The position numbers and the translations under genes were made by a program. The notes under the pieces are model-generated. The model worked only from the letters and a program-made list of their open reading frames with translations. It was not told the DNA's origin and made no database searches. 38,118 nucleotides of DNA from IMG/VR virus record IMGVR_UViG_3300042112_000355, positions 1 through 38,118 of that record; one strand, 5' to 3'. Position 1 is the first letter of the stretch, and every line of letters starts with the position of its first letter. The DNA comes from a virus. Below are positions 18,965-25,702 of this stretch, piece after piece.

Positions 18965-19909
18965 ATGCCTGCTGCTGTTGAAAAGATGATGTTTGTTGGT
19001 GAAACGCCTTGGCATGGCCTTGGTAATAGCGTTGACGAAGGTATCACGGTCAATGATGCTATCGTTGCTGCTGGTTTGGATTGGGAAGTTGGTCTAAAGG
19101 ACTTGCAGACCGTTGACGGTACGCCCGTGAACCATCGTGCAACCTATCGCAAGAGTGATGGTAGCATCCTTGGCGTTGTCGGCCCTCGTTATACTCCCCT
19201 CCAGAATAAGGATGCGTTCGATTGGTTCCAGCCTTTTCTTGACGCTAACGAATGTTCGATCCACACTGCTGGGTCGCTGCATCTGGGTCAAAAGGTTTGG
19301 GTGCTTGCTCAACTCAACCGCGACAATAGCGAGATTGTTCCGGGTGATGAGGTTAGTAAGTTTATCCTGCTGAGTAATAGTCATGACGGTACAACGGCTA
19401 TTCGTGTCGGATACACTCCGATTCGCGTGGTCTGCGTGAACACGCTGTCATATGCTCACAAGCATACTAACAGTCAACTGATTCGTATTCGTCATACTCG
19501 CTCCAGCCAGAAGAATCTGGATCAGGTTCGGGATATTATGGATAATATTAATGCTGGTTTTGAGGCTACTGCGGAACAGTATCGATTCCTTGCTAGTAAG
19601 ACTTTTAACCAGAAGGATATTGAGAAGTATGTTAAAGTTGTACTGAATATTAAGGGTGCTGATGAGGATATCAAGACTCGTACCCGTAATATTATGGATG
19701 ATATTCTCGCCCGTATCGAAGGCCCGAAGCAGACTGCGGCTAATGTTCGCGGTACTTGGTGGGCAGCGTATAATGGATTCAATGAATATCTGAACTATGG
19801 TAAGGGTCGCACGACCGACAACCGACTCGATAGCCTCTGGTTCGGACAAAACGCTAACGAGAATAATAAGGCTCTTGAATCTGCTCTGGAGTTTGCTAAC
19901 GCGGTCTAA
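18965..19909 (+). CDS. DUF932 (TIGR03299-type) phage/plasmid protein
   Basis: A 314-residue protein (MPAAVEKMMFVGETPWHGLG...). The opening PWHGLG motif, LKDLQTVDG, the VGPRYTPLQNKDAFDWFQPF segment, VWVLAQL and GYTPIRVVCVNTL are characteristic of DUF932, a family common on phages and plasmids whose role is unknown (often encoded with replication or recombination genes). Full length compared with the family. ATG 18965 follows AAGGAGTTTGATT. An intrinsic terminator follows. Confidence 0.92.
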   Translation: MPAAVEKMMFVGETPWHGLGNSVDEGITVNDAIVAAGLDWEVGLKDLQTVDGTPVNHRATYRKSDGSILGVVGPRYTPLQNKDAFDWFQPFLDANECSIHTAGSLHLGQKVWVLAQLNRDNSEIVPGDEVSKFILLSNSHDGTTAIRVGYTPIRVVCVNTLSYAHKHTNSQLIRIRHTRSSQKNLDQVRDIMDNINAGFEATAEQYRFLASKTFNQKDIEKYVKVVLNIKGADEDIKTRTRNIMDDILARIEGPKQTAANVRGTWWAAYNGFNEYLNYGKGRTTDNRLDSLWFGQNANENNKALESALEFANAV

Positions 19910-19935
19910 TCTTTCTTCTTCGTGATGGTTAATAT

Positions 19936-19980
19936 GAGGGGGTCGTGGCTAGGAAACAGGCTGCGACCCTCTCTTTTTTA
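19936..19980 (+). terminator. Rho-independent terminator
   Basis: GAGGGGGTCG (19936-19945) pairs with CGACCCTCTC (19964-19973) with one wobble, followed by T6. Ends the DUF932 transcript. Confidence 0.92.
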
Positions 19981-19994
19981 TTTGTCTAAGATTT

Positions 19995-20080
19995 GACGTA
20001 AGTGCTTACCACATAAGGACTTACGATTCGGCCGGCCCGCCAATTTCGTCCTAAGTTTAGTAGCCACAAGGACTTACATC
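19995..20080 (+). repeat. Palindromic module copy 16
   Basis: Arms CGTAAGT...ACTTACG and TCCTAAGT...ACTTACATC, in reversed arm order relative to others; core TCGGCCGGCCCGCC. Last full copy in the window. Confidence 0.82.
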
Positions 20081-20114
20081 TAAATCTAGCCAGTTATCTA
20101 AAGTTGCGTCATGG

Positions 20115-20300
20115 ACATTTGTCCTAAGTGCCGATACAATGGAGTGTAAGCCTAGTGGTGGTATGGGTTTAGATAAGATTTAGATTTGACTTATGACTCG
20201 TCTACCAATCCTAAGTAGATTATAAGTCTTAGATTTTTCTTGTATCAGCCTAACCACCGGGTTTGCGGTCGTGGCGATAGTCAGCCAAAAATTAGTGTCC
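20115..20300 (+). ncRNA. Non-coding stretch with RNA-like pairing
   Basis: No gene. TTGTCC then GCCGATACAATG (20119-20142) suggests a weak CCGATA-class promoter. GACTTAT (20188-20194) pairs with ATAAGTC (20222-20228), and GGTGGT near 20158 can pair with ACCACC at 20253. AGTCAGC element copy 5 (20242-20290) lies at the end. Confidence 0.4.
20242..20290 (+). repeat. AGTCAGC element copy 5
   Basis: GTATCAGCC, AACC-ACC-GGGTT hairpin, TTGCGGTCGTGGCGATAGTC AGCCAAAA. Closest to copy 4. Confidence 0.75.
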
Positions 20301-20326
20301 TTTGAAATGGTGCAGGAAAAAGTTGT

Positions 20327-20500
20327 ATGAGAATTGTAAAGATTACTATGGAATTAGTTATAGATGATTTAGAGTGTGTTGATCCTTATCCTGACTATGG
20401 TGCTATTGCTCATTATCTTACTAATAAATTGTATAGTGATCCTGAATTCTTTGGGGATTTTAGTCCTGAGAATATTATTAGTGTTGGAGAATTTGAATAG
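20327..20500 (+). CDS. Small acidic hypothetical protein
   Basis: A 57-residue ORF (MRIVKITMELVIDDLECVDP...). AGGAAAAAGTTGT is its ribosome site. Acidic second half. It follows AGTCAGC element 5. No family recognised. Confidence 0.62.
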   Translation: MRIVKITMELVIDDLECVDPYPDYGAIAHYLTNKLYSDPEFFGDFSPENIISVGEFE

Positions 20501-20540
20501 CACAATAGTTACAAGACTCGTGATCAATAGTCACATCTGA

Positions 20541-20572
20541 TCCTAAGTCGAGTAACACCAAGGGTTTGCGTG
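20541..20572 (+). repeat. Single palindromic arm
   Basis: TCCTAAGT-N14-AAGGGTTTGCG: one arm of the module without core or partner, just before a TATAAT promoter. Confidence 0.55.
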
Positions 20573-20593
20573 TTGCTACCCATATGGTATAAT
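20567..20593 (+). promoter_or_regulatory. Promoter
   Basis: TTGCGT, 15 bases, TATAAT; overlaps the single arm. Confidence 0.6.
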
Positions 20594-20643
20594 GGACGAG
20601 TGGTGCGGTCAACAGCCTTCTTACTCTGTGGAGATTTTATTAT

Positions 20644-20721
20644 ATGACGTATATTATTATTCTTAGCGCCTGTGTGGGTATTGTTAGTTCTTATAGGGAA
20701 CTGGTAGGTAATACTTACTAA
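20644..20721 (+). CDS. Membrane microprotein
   Basis: 25 residues (MTYIIILSACVGIVSSYREL...), one hydrophobic helix. Follows a TATAAT promoter by 50 bases, but the ribosome site is weak (GTGGAG). Confidence 0.42.
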   Translation: MTYIIILSACVGIVSSYRELVGNTY

Positions 20722-20825
20722 GTACTAAGAGTAGTATATCGCCCCCTCTGCATAATATATAACCTGTAACTACTATTTGTCAACAAGAAAAATTTTCTCC
20801 AACCGCCTTTGAGAAATATTTATAA

Positions 20826-20967
20826 AAGAGGATTAAGAATTTTCTTGTGATTATTAGTGGTTTGATAGAGAATAGTCCACGGTCTACTATAGGATAGTCT
20901 GGAACCCACAGAGACCCGTTGCAGAGGCTCAGAATTGCTCCGGATCGGCCAATATTTAATTCTTTCA
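20826..20967 (+). ncRNA. Structured non-coding stretch before tRNA-Ser
   Basis: No gene from 20722 to 20967. AAGAATT (20835-20841) pairs with AATTCTT (20958-20964), closing a region that has GGTCT/AGACC (20881-20885/20912-20916) around ACTAT-AGG-ATAGT and a GTGG/CCAC pair. It directly abuts tRNA-Ser, like the RNA ahead of tRNA-Arg. Confidence 0.48.
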
Positions 20968-21052
20968 GGAGAGATGGCAGAGTGGTTTAATGCACCGGTT
21001 TACTAAACCGACGAACTGAAAAGTTCCGGGGGTTCGAATCCCTCTCTCTCCG
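20968..21052 (+). tRNA. tRNA-Ser with ACU anticodon
   Basis: Class II cloverleaf: acceptor GGAGAGA/TCTCTCC, T arm GGGGG-TTCGAAT-CCCTC, variable arm GAAC/GTTC, discriminator G. Anticodon loop TTACTAA (21000-21006) on stem CGGT/ACCG gives anticodon ACT, with A at position 34. A normal tRNA-Ser(GCU) is already encoded at 16753. Confidence 0.88.
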
Positions 21053-21075
21053 TTTATATTATTAGGGGTAATTTT

Positions 21076-21124
21076 GTCTTACCCAATATAACCGGTTCGG
21101 ATTTATGGATACAGTCAGCCAAAA
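21076..21124 (+). repeat. AGTCAGC element copy 6
   Basis: GTCTTACCC, CCGGTTCGG hairpin, ATTTATGGATACAGTCAGCC. Starts 24 bases after tRNA-Ser. Confidence 0.7.
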
Positions 21125-21137
21125 TAGTCACAGAATT

Positions 21138-21184
21138 GTCTCAGCCCTTGTATCGGGATCGTTTTTGTGGTTGTAGTCAGTCAG
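21138..21184 (+). repeat. AGTCAGC element copy 7
   Basis: GTCTCAGCCC, TATCGGGATCG, GTGGTTGTAGTCAGTCAG. Starts with the same GTCTCAGCC as copies 1 and 2. Confidence 0.68.
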
Positions 21185-21211
21185 ATTAGATGATCTTTAA
21201 GAATACTTTTT

Positions 21212-21240
21212 TGACTTTGCGAAATCGGCCACTATCATAA
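21212..21240 (+). promoter_or_regulatory. Promoter
   Basis: TTGACT, 17 bases with AATCGGCC, CATAAT. Downstream there is no gene until 21421. Confidence 0.65.
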
Positions 21241-21246
21241 TGTAAT

Positions 21247-21400
21247 GAGGGATGGAATTGTCACACTCCATCTTGTCTATTCGGTTTTATGGGAACAGTC
21301 AGTCAAAATGATACTATTGGCACAAACGGTAACTATTGTTAAGAAACCACTTTGTTCATGATGATATATCCAGACTAATAGTTTGTGGTGGCATCCTATA
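21247..21400 (+). ncRNA. Short RNA with H-type pseudoknot
   Basis: After the 21212 promoter: GATGGA/TCCATC hairpin (from 21251), AGTCAGC element copy 8 (21259-21308), then a pseudoknot: AACTATT (21331-21337) with AATAGTT (21377-21383) and ACCAC (21346-21350) with GTGGT (21385-21389). The interleaved order repeats the 3' end of the large RNA at 10243-10332. Confidence 0.5.
21259..21308 (+). repeat. AGTCAGC element copy 8 (diverged)
   Basis: GTCACACTCC, TATTCGGTTTTATGGGAACA, GTCAGTCAAAA. Weakest copy. Confidence 0.55.
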
Positions 21401-21420
21401 TTTTATTATGAGATATTTTG

Positions 21421-21549
21421 ATGGAACATAATGATTTGGGATATCTGAAAGATTATGGCCGGTGGATACTATCAGGACTATTAATATTATATGGTATGTT
21501 ATTCTCTTTTCTGCATAAAGATCTGGAGATAGATAGTGATGATACTTGA
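21421..21549 (+). CDS. Small single-pass membrane protein
   Basis: 42 residues (MEHNDLGYLKDYGRWILSGL...). Residues 14-31 are hydrophobic (RWILSGLLILYGMLFSF), the tail acidic. First of three overlapping small membrane genes. No visible Shine-Dalgarno. Confidence 0.5.
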   Translation: MEHNDLGYLKDYGRWILSGLLILYGMLFSFLHKDLEIDSDDT

Positions 21550-21625
21550 AACCCTAGCGTCTTGTTGCATGATTCTATTCTCCATTTTTTGTATATACTC
21601 ATTCGTAACTCTATCAAGGTTCTAA
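21539..21625 (+). CDS. Membrane microprotein
   Basis: 28 residues, almost all hydrophobic with three Cys (LASCCMILFSIFCIYSFVTL). Overlaps its neighbour by 11 bases. Possible holin/antiholin-like peptide cannot be shown. Confidence 0.42.
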   Translation: MILETLASCCMILFSIFCIYSFVTLSRF

Positions 21626-21626
21626 A

Positions 21627-21803
21627 ATGAAAACCTCAGAATTTCATATCCCTTTCATAAAAAGCCTCCTAATAGTATCACTAGTCACCATACTATGTAT
21701 GCTTTCTGCTCCATATTTTGTGGATAAACTATATTTCATGACGGGCAAGACCCAGGTTTTTACCACAATACAATCTGATGTTTCCATGGAATCTAACGAT
21801 TAA
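21627..21803 (+). CDS. Small single-pass membrane protein
   Basis: 58 residues (MKTSEFHIPFIKSLLIVSLV...). One transmembrane helix (about 10-31), then an extracytoplasmic or cytoplasmic tail. CAAGGTTCTAAA precedes the ATG. No family recognised. Confidence 0.55.
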   Translation: MKTSEFHIPFIKSLLIVSLVTILCMLSAPYFVDKLYFMTGKTQVFTTIQSDVSMESND

Positions 21804-21912
21804 ACTCTTTTCTGCATCAATTCTTTCACAAAATTTCGGTAAATTTACTTATTAAATTGGCCCGTGGTAAAAATGATTAAAGACCACATTAGGAAAAGGC
21901 CGATAATCCCTC

Positions 21913-21940
21913 TTGACAACCCATACTTATCCGGTATATT
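21913..21940 (+). promoter_or_regulatory. Promoter of a long operon
   Basis: TTGACA, 16 bases, TATATT. The next promoter-like site is at 24312, so this probably drives genes 21988-24303. The 21804-21912 spacer is A/T-rich without a gene. Confidence 0.75.
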
Positions 21941-21987
21941 CTGCTATAGTGACTAGTGGGATTTTTCTTAATATTGATCGGGAAAAT

Positions 21988-22173
21988 ATGTATAAACAGA
22001 TTCTATTAACCGACAAGGAACTAGAACTTTTAGCCTCTATAATTCGATATTATATTGGTGAAAAACTGGACAATCCCGGCTTTGAATATCATAATGCTCA
22101 TATTCTATTACGTCATTTAATTGGCAAGAAACCATCCGAAAACAATAATCAAATATCCTTTTATGGCAAATGA
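21988..22173 (+). CDS. Small helical protein
   Basis: 61 residues (MYKQILLTDKELELLASIIR...). ATG 21988 follows GGGAAAAT. LLTDKELELLASII resembles the start of 11173; small helical phage protein. Overlaps 22163. Confidence 0.68.
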   Translation: MYKQILLTDKELELLASIIRYYIGEKLDNPGFEYHNAHILLRHLIGKKPSENNNQISFYGK

Positions 22174-22420
22174 CCCACAAATGAACAAAGAATCAAATTC
22201 CGATAGTTTCCACAAATATGCTCTTAGTGTTGCCGACTATATTGATGCTGAATATGGTGACTCAGAGTTTGATGGGTTGAACGAAGACGAAAAACAAACC
22301 ATTTATAATATGATGGTGGCTCATTATCATTATGATCGTTGTGTTAGTAATGTGGCTAATAAAATTGTTAGTTATCTTAGAATTAGTAGGTCTTATAATA
22401 AGGAGAATGTTAATGACTAG
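22163..22420 (+). CDS. Small hypothetical protein
   Basis: 85 residues (MANDPQMNKESNSDSFHKYA...). ATG 22163 lies 8 bases before the previous stop. LSVADYIDAEYGDSEFDGLNEDE then a Tyr/His-rich helix. It shares SVAxYIxxEYxxxxFxxxN with 36113. Unknown. Confidence 0.7.
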   Translation: MANDPQMNKESNSDSFHKYALSVADYIDAEYGDSEFDGLNEDEKQTIYNMMVAHYHYDRCVSNVANKIVSYLRISRSYNKENVND

Positions 22421-22586
22421 TTATGGGGTTGTTGAGCAGAATGGTAAGTTTGTGGTTACTAAAAACGGCCAACCTATCAATCTTCCTAGTAGCAGCGGAT
22501 CGTCTATTGTTACGGTCTTTGATACTAAGAGTGATGCTGAGAGGTATTTGGGTATTTTGAAAAATTTGACCAAATCAAAGCGATGA
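22413..22586 (+). CDS. Small hypothetical protein
   Basis: 57 residues (MTSYGVVEQNGKFVVTKNGQ...). AAGGAGAATGTTA is a good ribosome site. NGKFVVTKNGQPI....VTVFDTKSDAERYLGIL resembles the small beta-beta-helix domain common in phages. ATGA-type overlap with the next gene. Confidence 0.75.
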   Translation: MTSYGVVEQNGKFVVTKNGQPINLPSSSGSSIVTVFDTKSDAERYLGILKNLTKSKR

Positions 22587-22789
22587 AAAAATTTACCTAC
22601 TCCAGCGACTATCTAAACTTTCATATCATTCAAGATATGTACGGGGGATTTACTGATAATTTAACCAGTTATGAGTTTGGACTTATATTTGGGCCAACAA
22701 AGAATGTTGTTAATCCTCCTATAACTAGAGAAGAATTAAAGGGGTTGGCCGATTTCATCTATAATACTATTGGTGAAAATAATGACTAA
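22583..22789 (+). CDS. Small hypothetical protein
   Basis: 68 residues (MKKFTYSSDYLNFHIIQDMY...). Overlaps both neighbours. Ends ITREELKGLADFIYNTIGEN, the type of tail (LxxLADFIxxTI) also seen in 26752 (LSESLADFVFDN). Unknown. Confidence 0.72.
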   Translation: MKKFTYSSDYLNFHIIQDMYGGFTDNLTSYEFGLIFGPTKNVVNPPITREELKGLADFIYNTIGENND

Positions 22790-22922
22790 ATATAGAATTA
22801 GATTCCAAGATCATTTTATGCAAAAGCATTATGAGACTCTCATTAAGAATGGATACCATTGGAAAACGGCCGAAAGTAAAACTCTGAAAACTTTTAACGA
22901 GTATGATGGAGAAAAGAAATGA
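22782..22922 (+). CDS. Small basic protein
   Basis: 46 residues (MTKYRIRFQDHFMQKHYETL...). Overlaps the previous gene by 8 bases and the next by ATGA. Unknown. Confidence 0.6.
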   Translation: MTKYRIRFQDHFMQKHYETLIKNGYHWKTAESKTLKTFNEYDGEKK

Positions 22923-23164
22923 AATATATTTATATATTATTATTACTATCTATTTCTCCTAATAATAGTTATATCAATTATAATAAACCTTGTGGGCAAC
23001 ATTATACCTTAGAACAAAATACTCCAGTATGGTTTTGTATTCCAGATCAATTATGCTGGACAAAAGGAAAAGTGATATATTTATGGGGATACTATCCTAT
23101 TATATCTAGTAATCATGGTTTAATAAATTTTAATGATGTTATATGGGAAACTAAATATGAATGA
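22919..23164 (+). CDS. Secreted or membrane-anchored small protein
   Basis: 81 residues. Residues 1-17 form a hydrophobic signal (YIYILLLLSISPNNS). The rest is Tyr/Trp-rich with three Cys (CGQ, FCIPDQLCW), possibly exported. Overlaps the next gene. No family recognised. Confidence 0.6.
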   Translation: MKYIYILLLLSISPNNSYINYNKPCGQHYTLEQNTPVWFCIPDQLCWTKGKVIYLWGYYPIISSNHGLINFNDVIWETKYE

Positions 23165-23249
23165 ATTATACTTTTGGTATACTATTCAATTTATTGCTAT
23201 TGGTATCACTGCTTATGCGACATTTAAAAAATACGGAGCCAATAAATGA
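23157..23249 (+). CDS. Membrane microprotein
   Basis: 30 residues (MNELYFWYTIQFIAIGITAY...), one hydrophobic helix with a KKYGANK tail. Overlaps both neighbours. Confidence 0.5.
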   Translation: MNELYFWYTIQFIAIGITAYATFKKYGANK

Positions 23250-23491
23250 CTGTTGGAGAACTTATTTCTAATTTACAAATGTATGACTCTAATATGAGAG
23301 TTGTTGTTGATGGATACGAAGATGGTTGTGATGATCCTAAGCTGAAAATAACAGACGTTGTTTTTGATTCTAATTGGACTGGTAGTGAAAAAATTCATGA
23401 TTGGAGTGGTAGGCATGATTATGCTGATGAGCTTTCATTACTGAGTAATACTAAACACATTTCTACTAAAGCAATATTGGTGGGTCGATGA
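23246..23491 (+). CDS. TVNELI-family phage protein, paralogue B
   Basis: 81 residues (MTVGELISNLQMYDSNMRVV...), with DGYEDGCDDPKL. Paralogue of 10510, closer to the family consensus. Part of an ATGA-linked chain. Function unknown. Confidence 0.85.
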   Translation: MTVGELISNLQMYDSNMRVVVDGYEDGCDDPKLKITDVVFDSNWTGSEKIHDWSGRHDYADELSLLSNTKHISTKAILVGR

Positions 23492-23796
23492 AAGTCTACG
23501 CTATAATTTCTGAACATGGTGCTTGTTCTATTCGTGAAGAATTAGAGATGATTTGTGCATCTAGAGAGGTTGCAGAATCATATATAGATGCAAAAGATAG
23601 TTATTGGAGAAATGCTCATATTGAGGAAATGGAAATTGTTGATAAAATGTGGGGTAGGCCAGAAGGTAATGAACTTATTTGGGGTCGTTTAATTCTCAGG
23701 ATGGTTGGAGTGCATAAGTTTAAAAAGGTGGCCTATTTCGACAACTATAACGATGCTAATAGGGCTTTCTATGAATGGTTGGAGGAGAATAAATGA
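23488..23796 (+). CDS. Hypothetical protein
   Basis: 102 residues (MKVYAIISEHGACSIREELE...). KVYxI, then SREVAESYIDA and a C-terminal FDNYNDANRAFYEWLEEN. Resembles small phage proteins with a VAExYI helix. Unknown. Confidence 0.75.
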   Translation: MKVYAIISEHGACSIREELEMICASREVAESYIDAKDSYWRNAHIEEMEIVDKMWGRPEGNELIWGRLILRMVGVHKFKKVAYFDNYNDANRAFYEWLEENK

Positions 23797-24086
23797 ATAA
23801 ACTAGATTTAGATGATCTAAAAAGTGTGCTAAATGACCAGTTTGACCTTATTCAAAGATTTGGTAAAATGCCTGTGTCTAGTTTGGAAAATTGGAAAGAA
23901 TATCAGAGTATTTATCAAGATATTTTAGAATGTAATAAAGTAATGATGGAGATAGTTTGTGGGTTTTATGGTCAAACTGATCCTAAAGCATGGAATTATT
24001 CTAGGGCAATATTGGGGCTTAATGAAAATGGTGAACCTATTATGTATGATAGTTGGGGGGAAAAGAAAAGAAATGAAATTCTCTAA
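23793..24086 (+). CDS. YQDILECNKVMMEI-family protein, paralogue A
   Basis: 97 residues, helical. IYQDILECNKVMMEI is identical in the protein at 27940. The genes downstream of both copies (24073, 28158) also share a motif, so a gene pair was duplicated. Function unknown. Confidence 0.78.
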   Translation: MNKLDLDDLKSVLNDQFDLIQRFGKMPVSSLENWKEYQSIYQDILECNKVMMEIVCGFYGQTDPKAWNYSRAILGLNENGEPIMYDSWGEKKRNEIL

Positions 24087-24303
24087 ACAACAAACAGAAG
24101 ATACTATTATTACTAAAGATATGCTTGAAAGTATGGCTAAACAAGAGTTTATAGAGTTTTTAACTAGTCAATATAAACAGTATCAGAAAAATATACAACC
24201 AATATGGGTGGGAGAAGGATGGTATAAGAGCGTACCAAACTCTTTTAATTATTTTGTGGGCGGATTTGAAGCAGGAATGAAGTACGCGAAGGAGGGCGGA
24301 TAA
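24073..24303 (+). CDS. Small protein with F.GGF.AGMKY tail
   Basis: 76 residues (MKFSKQQTEDTIITKDMLES...). ATG 24073 follows GGGGGGAAAAGAAAAGAA. FNYFVGGFEAGMKYAKEG resembles FYYFQCGFVAGMNYK in 28158 and related helical tails in 36113 and 37579. Last gene before a new promoter. Confidence 0.72.
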   Translation: MKFSKQQTEDTIITKDMLESMAKQEFIEFLTSQYKQYQKNIQPIWVGEGWYKSVPNSFNYFVGGFEAGMKYAKEGG

Positions 24304-24311
24304 AGTTTTAT

Positions 24312-24340
24312 TTGACAAATGCCGATAAGTGTTGTATACT
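24312..24340 (+). promoter_or_regulatory. CCGATA-class promoter
   Basis: TTGACA, 17 bases starting AATGCCGATAAG, TATACT. The only clear CCGATA promoter in the 21.4-38 kb region, and not preceded by a palindromic module. Confidence 0.85.
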
Positions 24341-24365
24341 TAGTGCAACCTTGGAGGAAATAACT

Positions 24366-24848
24366 ATGGGAATGGGCAGTTTCGCTGTTGGTAGTTTTGT
24401 TATTGAATATAAGGACTTGAAGAAGATTTGTCCTAACGAAATTAAGTCTATTGAACAGGCCAAGTATTTTAAGGAAGTTGGTTGGAACGCTATTGGAAAA
24501 TGGCTGACTTGGGATGATCCTGACCAAATCAAGGATGAACTTTATGCCTCTGTAGAAGAAGATAAATCTAAGCCTGTTATTAGACTTGGACTTTCAGAGG
24601 ATCAGATCGTTGAAGATATTTTTCAAGAGTATGAAACATTAATAGTTGTTCTTAAAAATTCTTTTAACAAAAAAACCAAACTAACTTTGTATTTTGATAG
24701 TTATGATGAAGAAGGGGGCGACCGTTATGATAATCCCGGTGATAAGGATGGATGTATTTTTTGCGTGGATGGTATGGTTCAACTGACTCCCGCTGGAAAA
24801 AAGTTTAAGGATATTATTACTGAAAGAAAGTGGACACAATTTGGGTGA
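24366..24848 (+). CDS. Hypothetical protein
   Basis: 160 residues (MGMGSFAVGSFVIEYKDLKK...). ATG 24366 follows TTGGAGGAAATAACT. It has an IEQAKYFKEVGWN helix and a beta-rich second half (KLTLYFDSYDEEGGDRYDNPGDKDG). Acidic. No family recognised. First gene of an operon that probably runs to 27658. Confidence 0.75.
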   Translation: MGMGSFAVGSFVIEYKDLKKICPNEIKSIEQAKYFKEVGWNAIGKWLTWDDPDQIKDELYASVEEDKSKPVIRLGLSEDQIVEDIFQEYETLIVVLKNSFNKKTKLTLYFDSYDEEGGDRYDNPGDKDGCIFCVDGMVQLTPAGKKFKDIITERKWTQFG

Positions 24849-24851
24849 AAT

Positions 24852-25277
24852 ATGAAAAAAGATATTGCTAAAAAGTGGGTTAAGGCTTTGCGTAGCGGAA
24901 AATATAAGCAAGGCGAAAACTATCTTAAAAAATTTAATAGTAAGGGACAGCCAAGACATTGTTGTTTGGGGGTTCTTTGCGAATTGTATAATGATACTAT
25001 GAAAAAGAATCACAAAAAAACTATCTCAGTAAAAGAATATAACGACGAACCAACATTAGATCATGGTTATGTTAAATTTGCTAATAAAGATGGTTCGCTA
25101 CCAACCATAGTAAGAAAATGGGCTGGCATAAAAAATGAAATGGGTACTTTTTCCTATACTGAAAAAGATGCTTATGGAACATTTAAGAGTACTAAGTGTT
25201 TAGCGGACTTGAACGATACTGGTAAAAAGTTTTCAACTATTGCTGATATTATTGAAAAGAATGTGGAGAATATTTAA
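24852..25277 (+). CDS. Conserved phage hypothetical (WVKALRSGKY type)
   Basis: 141 residues. Starts KKWVKALRSGKYKQG and has CCLGVLCEL, a signature of a widespread small phage protein of unknown function, then KFANKDGSLPTIVRKWAGI and CLADLNDTGKKFSTIADIIE. Ends in TAATG overlap with the next gene. Confidence 0.85.
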   Translation: MKKDIAKKWVKALRSGKYKQGENYLKKFNSKGQPRHCCLGVLCELYNDTMKKNHKKTISVKEYNDEPTLDHGYVKFANKDGSLPTIVRKWAGIKNEMGTFSYTEKDAYGTFKSTKCLADLNDTGKKFSTIADIIEKNVENI

Positions 25278-25495
25278 TGAAAACCAAAACCGAACTAAAT
25301 TATACTGATGCTGCTATGGAGTGTGCTAGATATATTTTTGATAGCGACTGTGAGCAAATTAGTTATCAAGAATATATTCAGGATGGTAGCGATCCTAGAG
25401 ATCATATTTTATATCATGCTGCTGTGGTTTTAGGTCAAGCGGATGAATTTAAGACAGATATTGAGGAATATGAAAAGGAGATTGCTAATGGATAG
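25277..25495 (+). CDS. Small acidic helical protein
   Basis: 72 residues (MKTKTELNYTDAAMECARYI...). Strongly acidic with ILYHAAVVLGQADEF. Overlaps both neighbours. Unknown. Confidence 0.72.
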   Translation: MKTKTELNYTDAAMECARYIFDSDCEQISYQEYIQDGSDPRDHILYHAAVVLGQADEFKTDIEEYEKEIANG

Positions 25496-25700
25496 GTTTG
25501 ATCTGGAAAACAAGATTAATCAAACATCTTTTTTTGCAGATCATCTGAGGTCTGTAACAAATGCTGTACTGGAAAATAAGATGAATAACGATAAACTCGC
25601 TAATGTTTTAGAGGGTTTGGCCGTTTTGATCGAACTTCATACTGATGATACCTTTGAGGCTTTTACCCAAGCACTGAAACTTGATAGCCATAAAGAATAA
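25488..25700 (+). CDS. Small helical protein
   Basis: 70 residues (MDRFDLENKINQTSFFADHL...). ATG 25488 after AAAAGGAG. This matches a common small phage helical protein (DLExxI...D.LR...E.......(N)...L.G...L.E...). Unknown function. Confidence 0.75.
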   Translation: MDRFDLENKINQTSFFADHLRSVTNAVLENKMNNDKLANVLEGLAVLIELHTDDTFEAFTQALKLDSHKE

Positions 25701-25702
25701 TT

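Noticed and set aside
19094-19849. Several minus-strand ORFs within the DUF932 gene
   Set aside because: Shadows of a clearly recognised coding frame.
21421-21803. Holin/spanin lysis cassette
   Set aside because: Small membrane proteins alone do not support it; no endolysin or lipobox is visible nearby.
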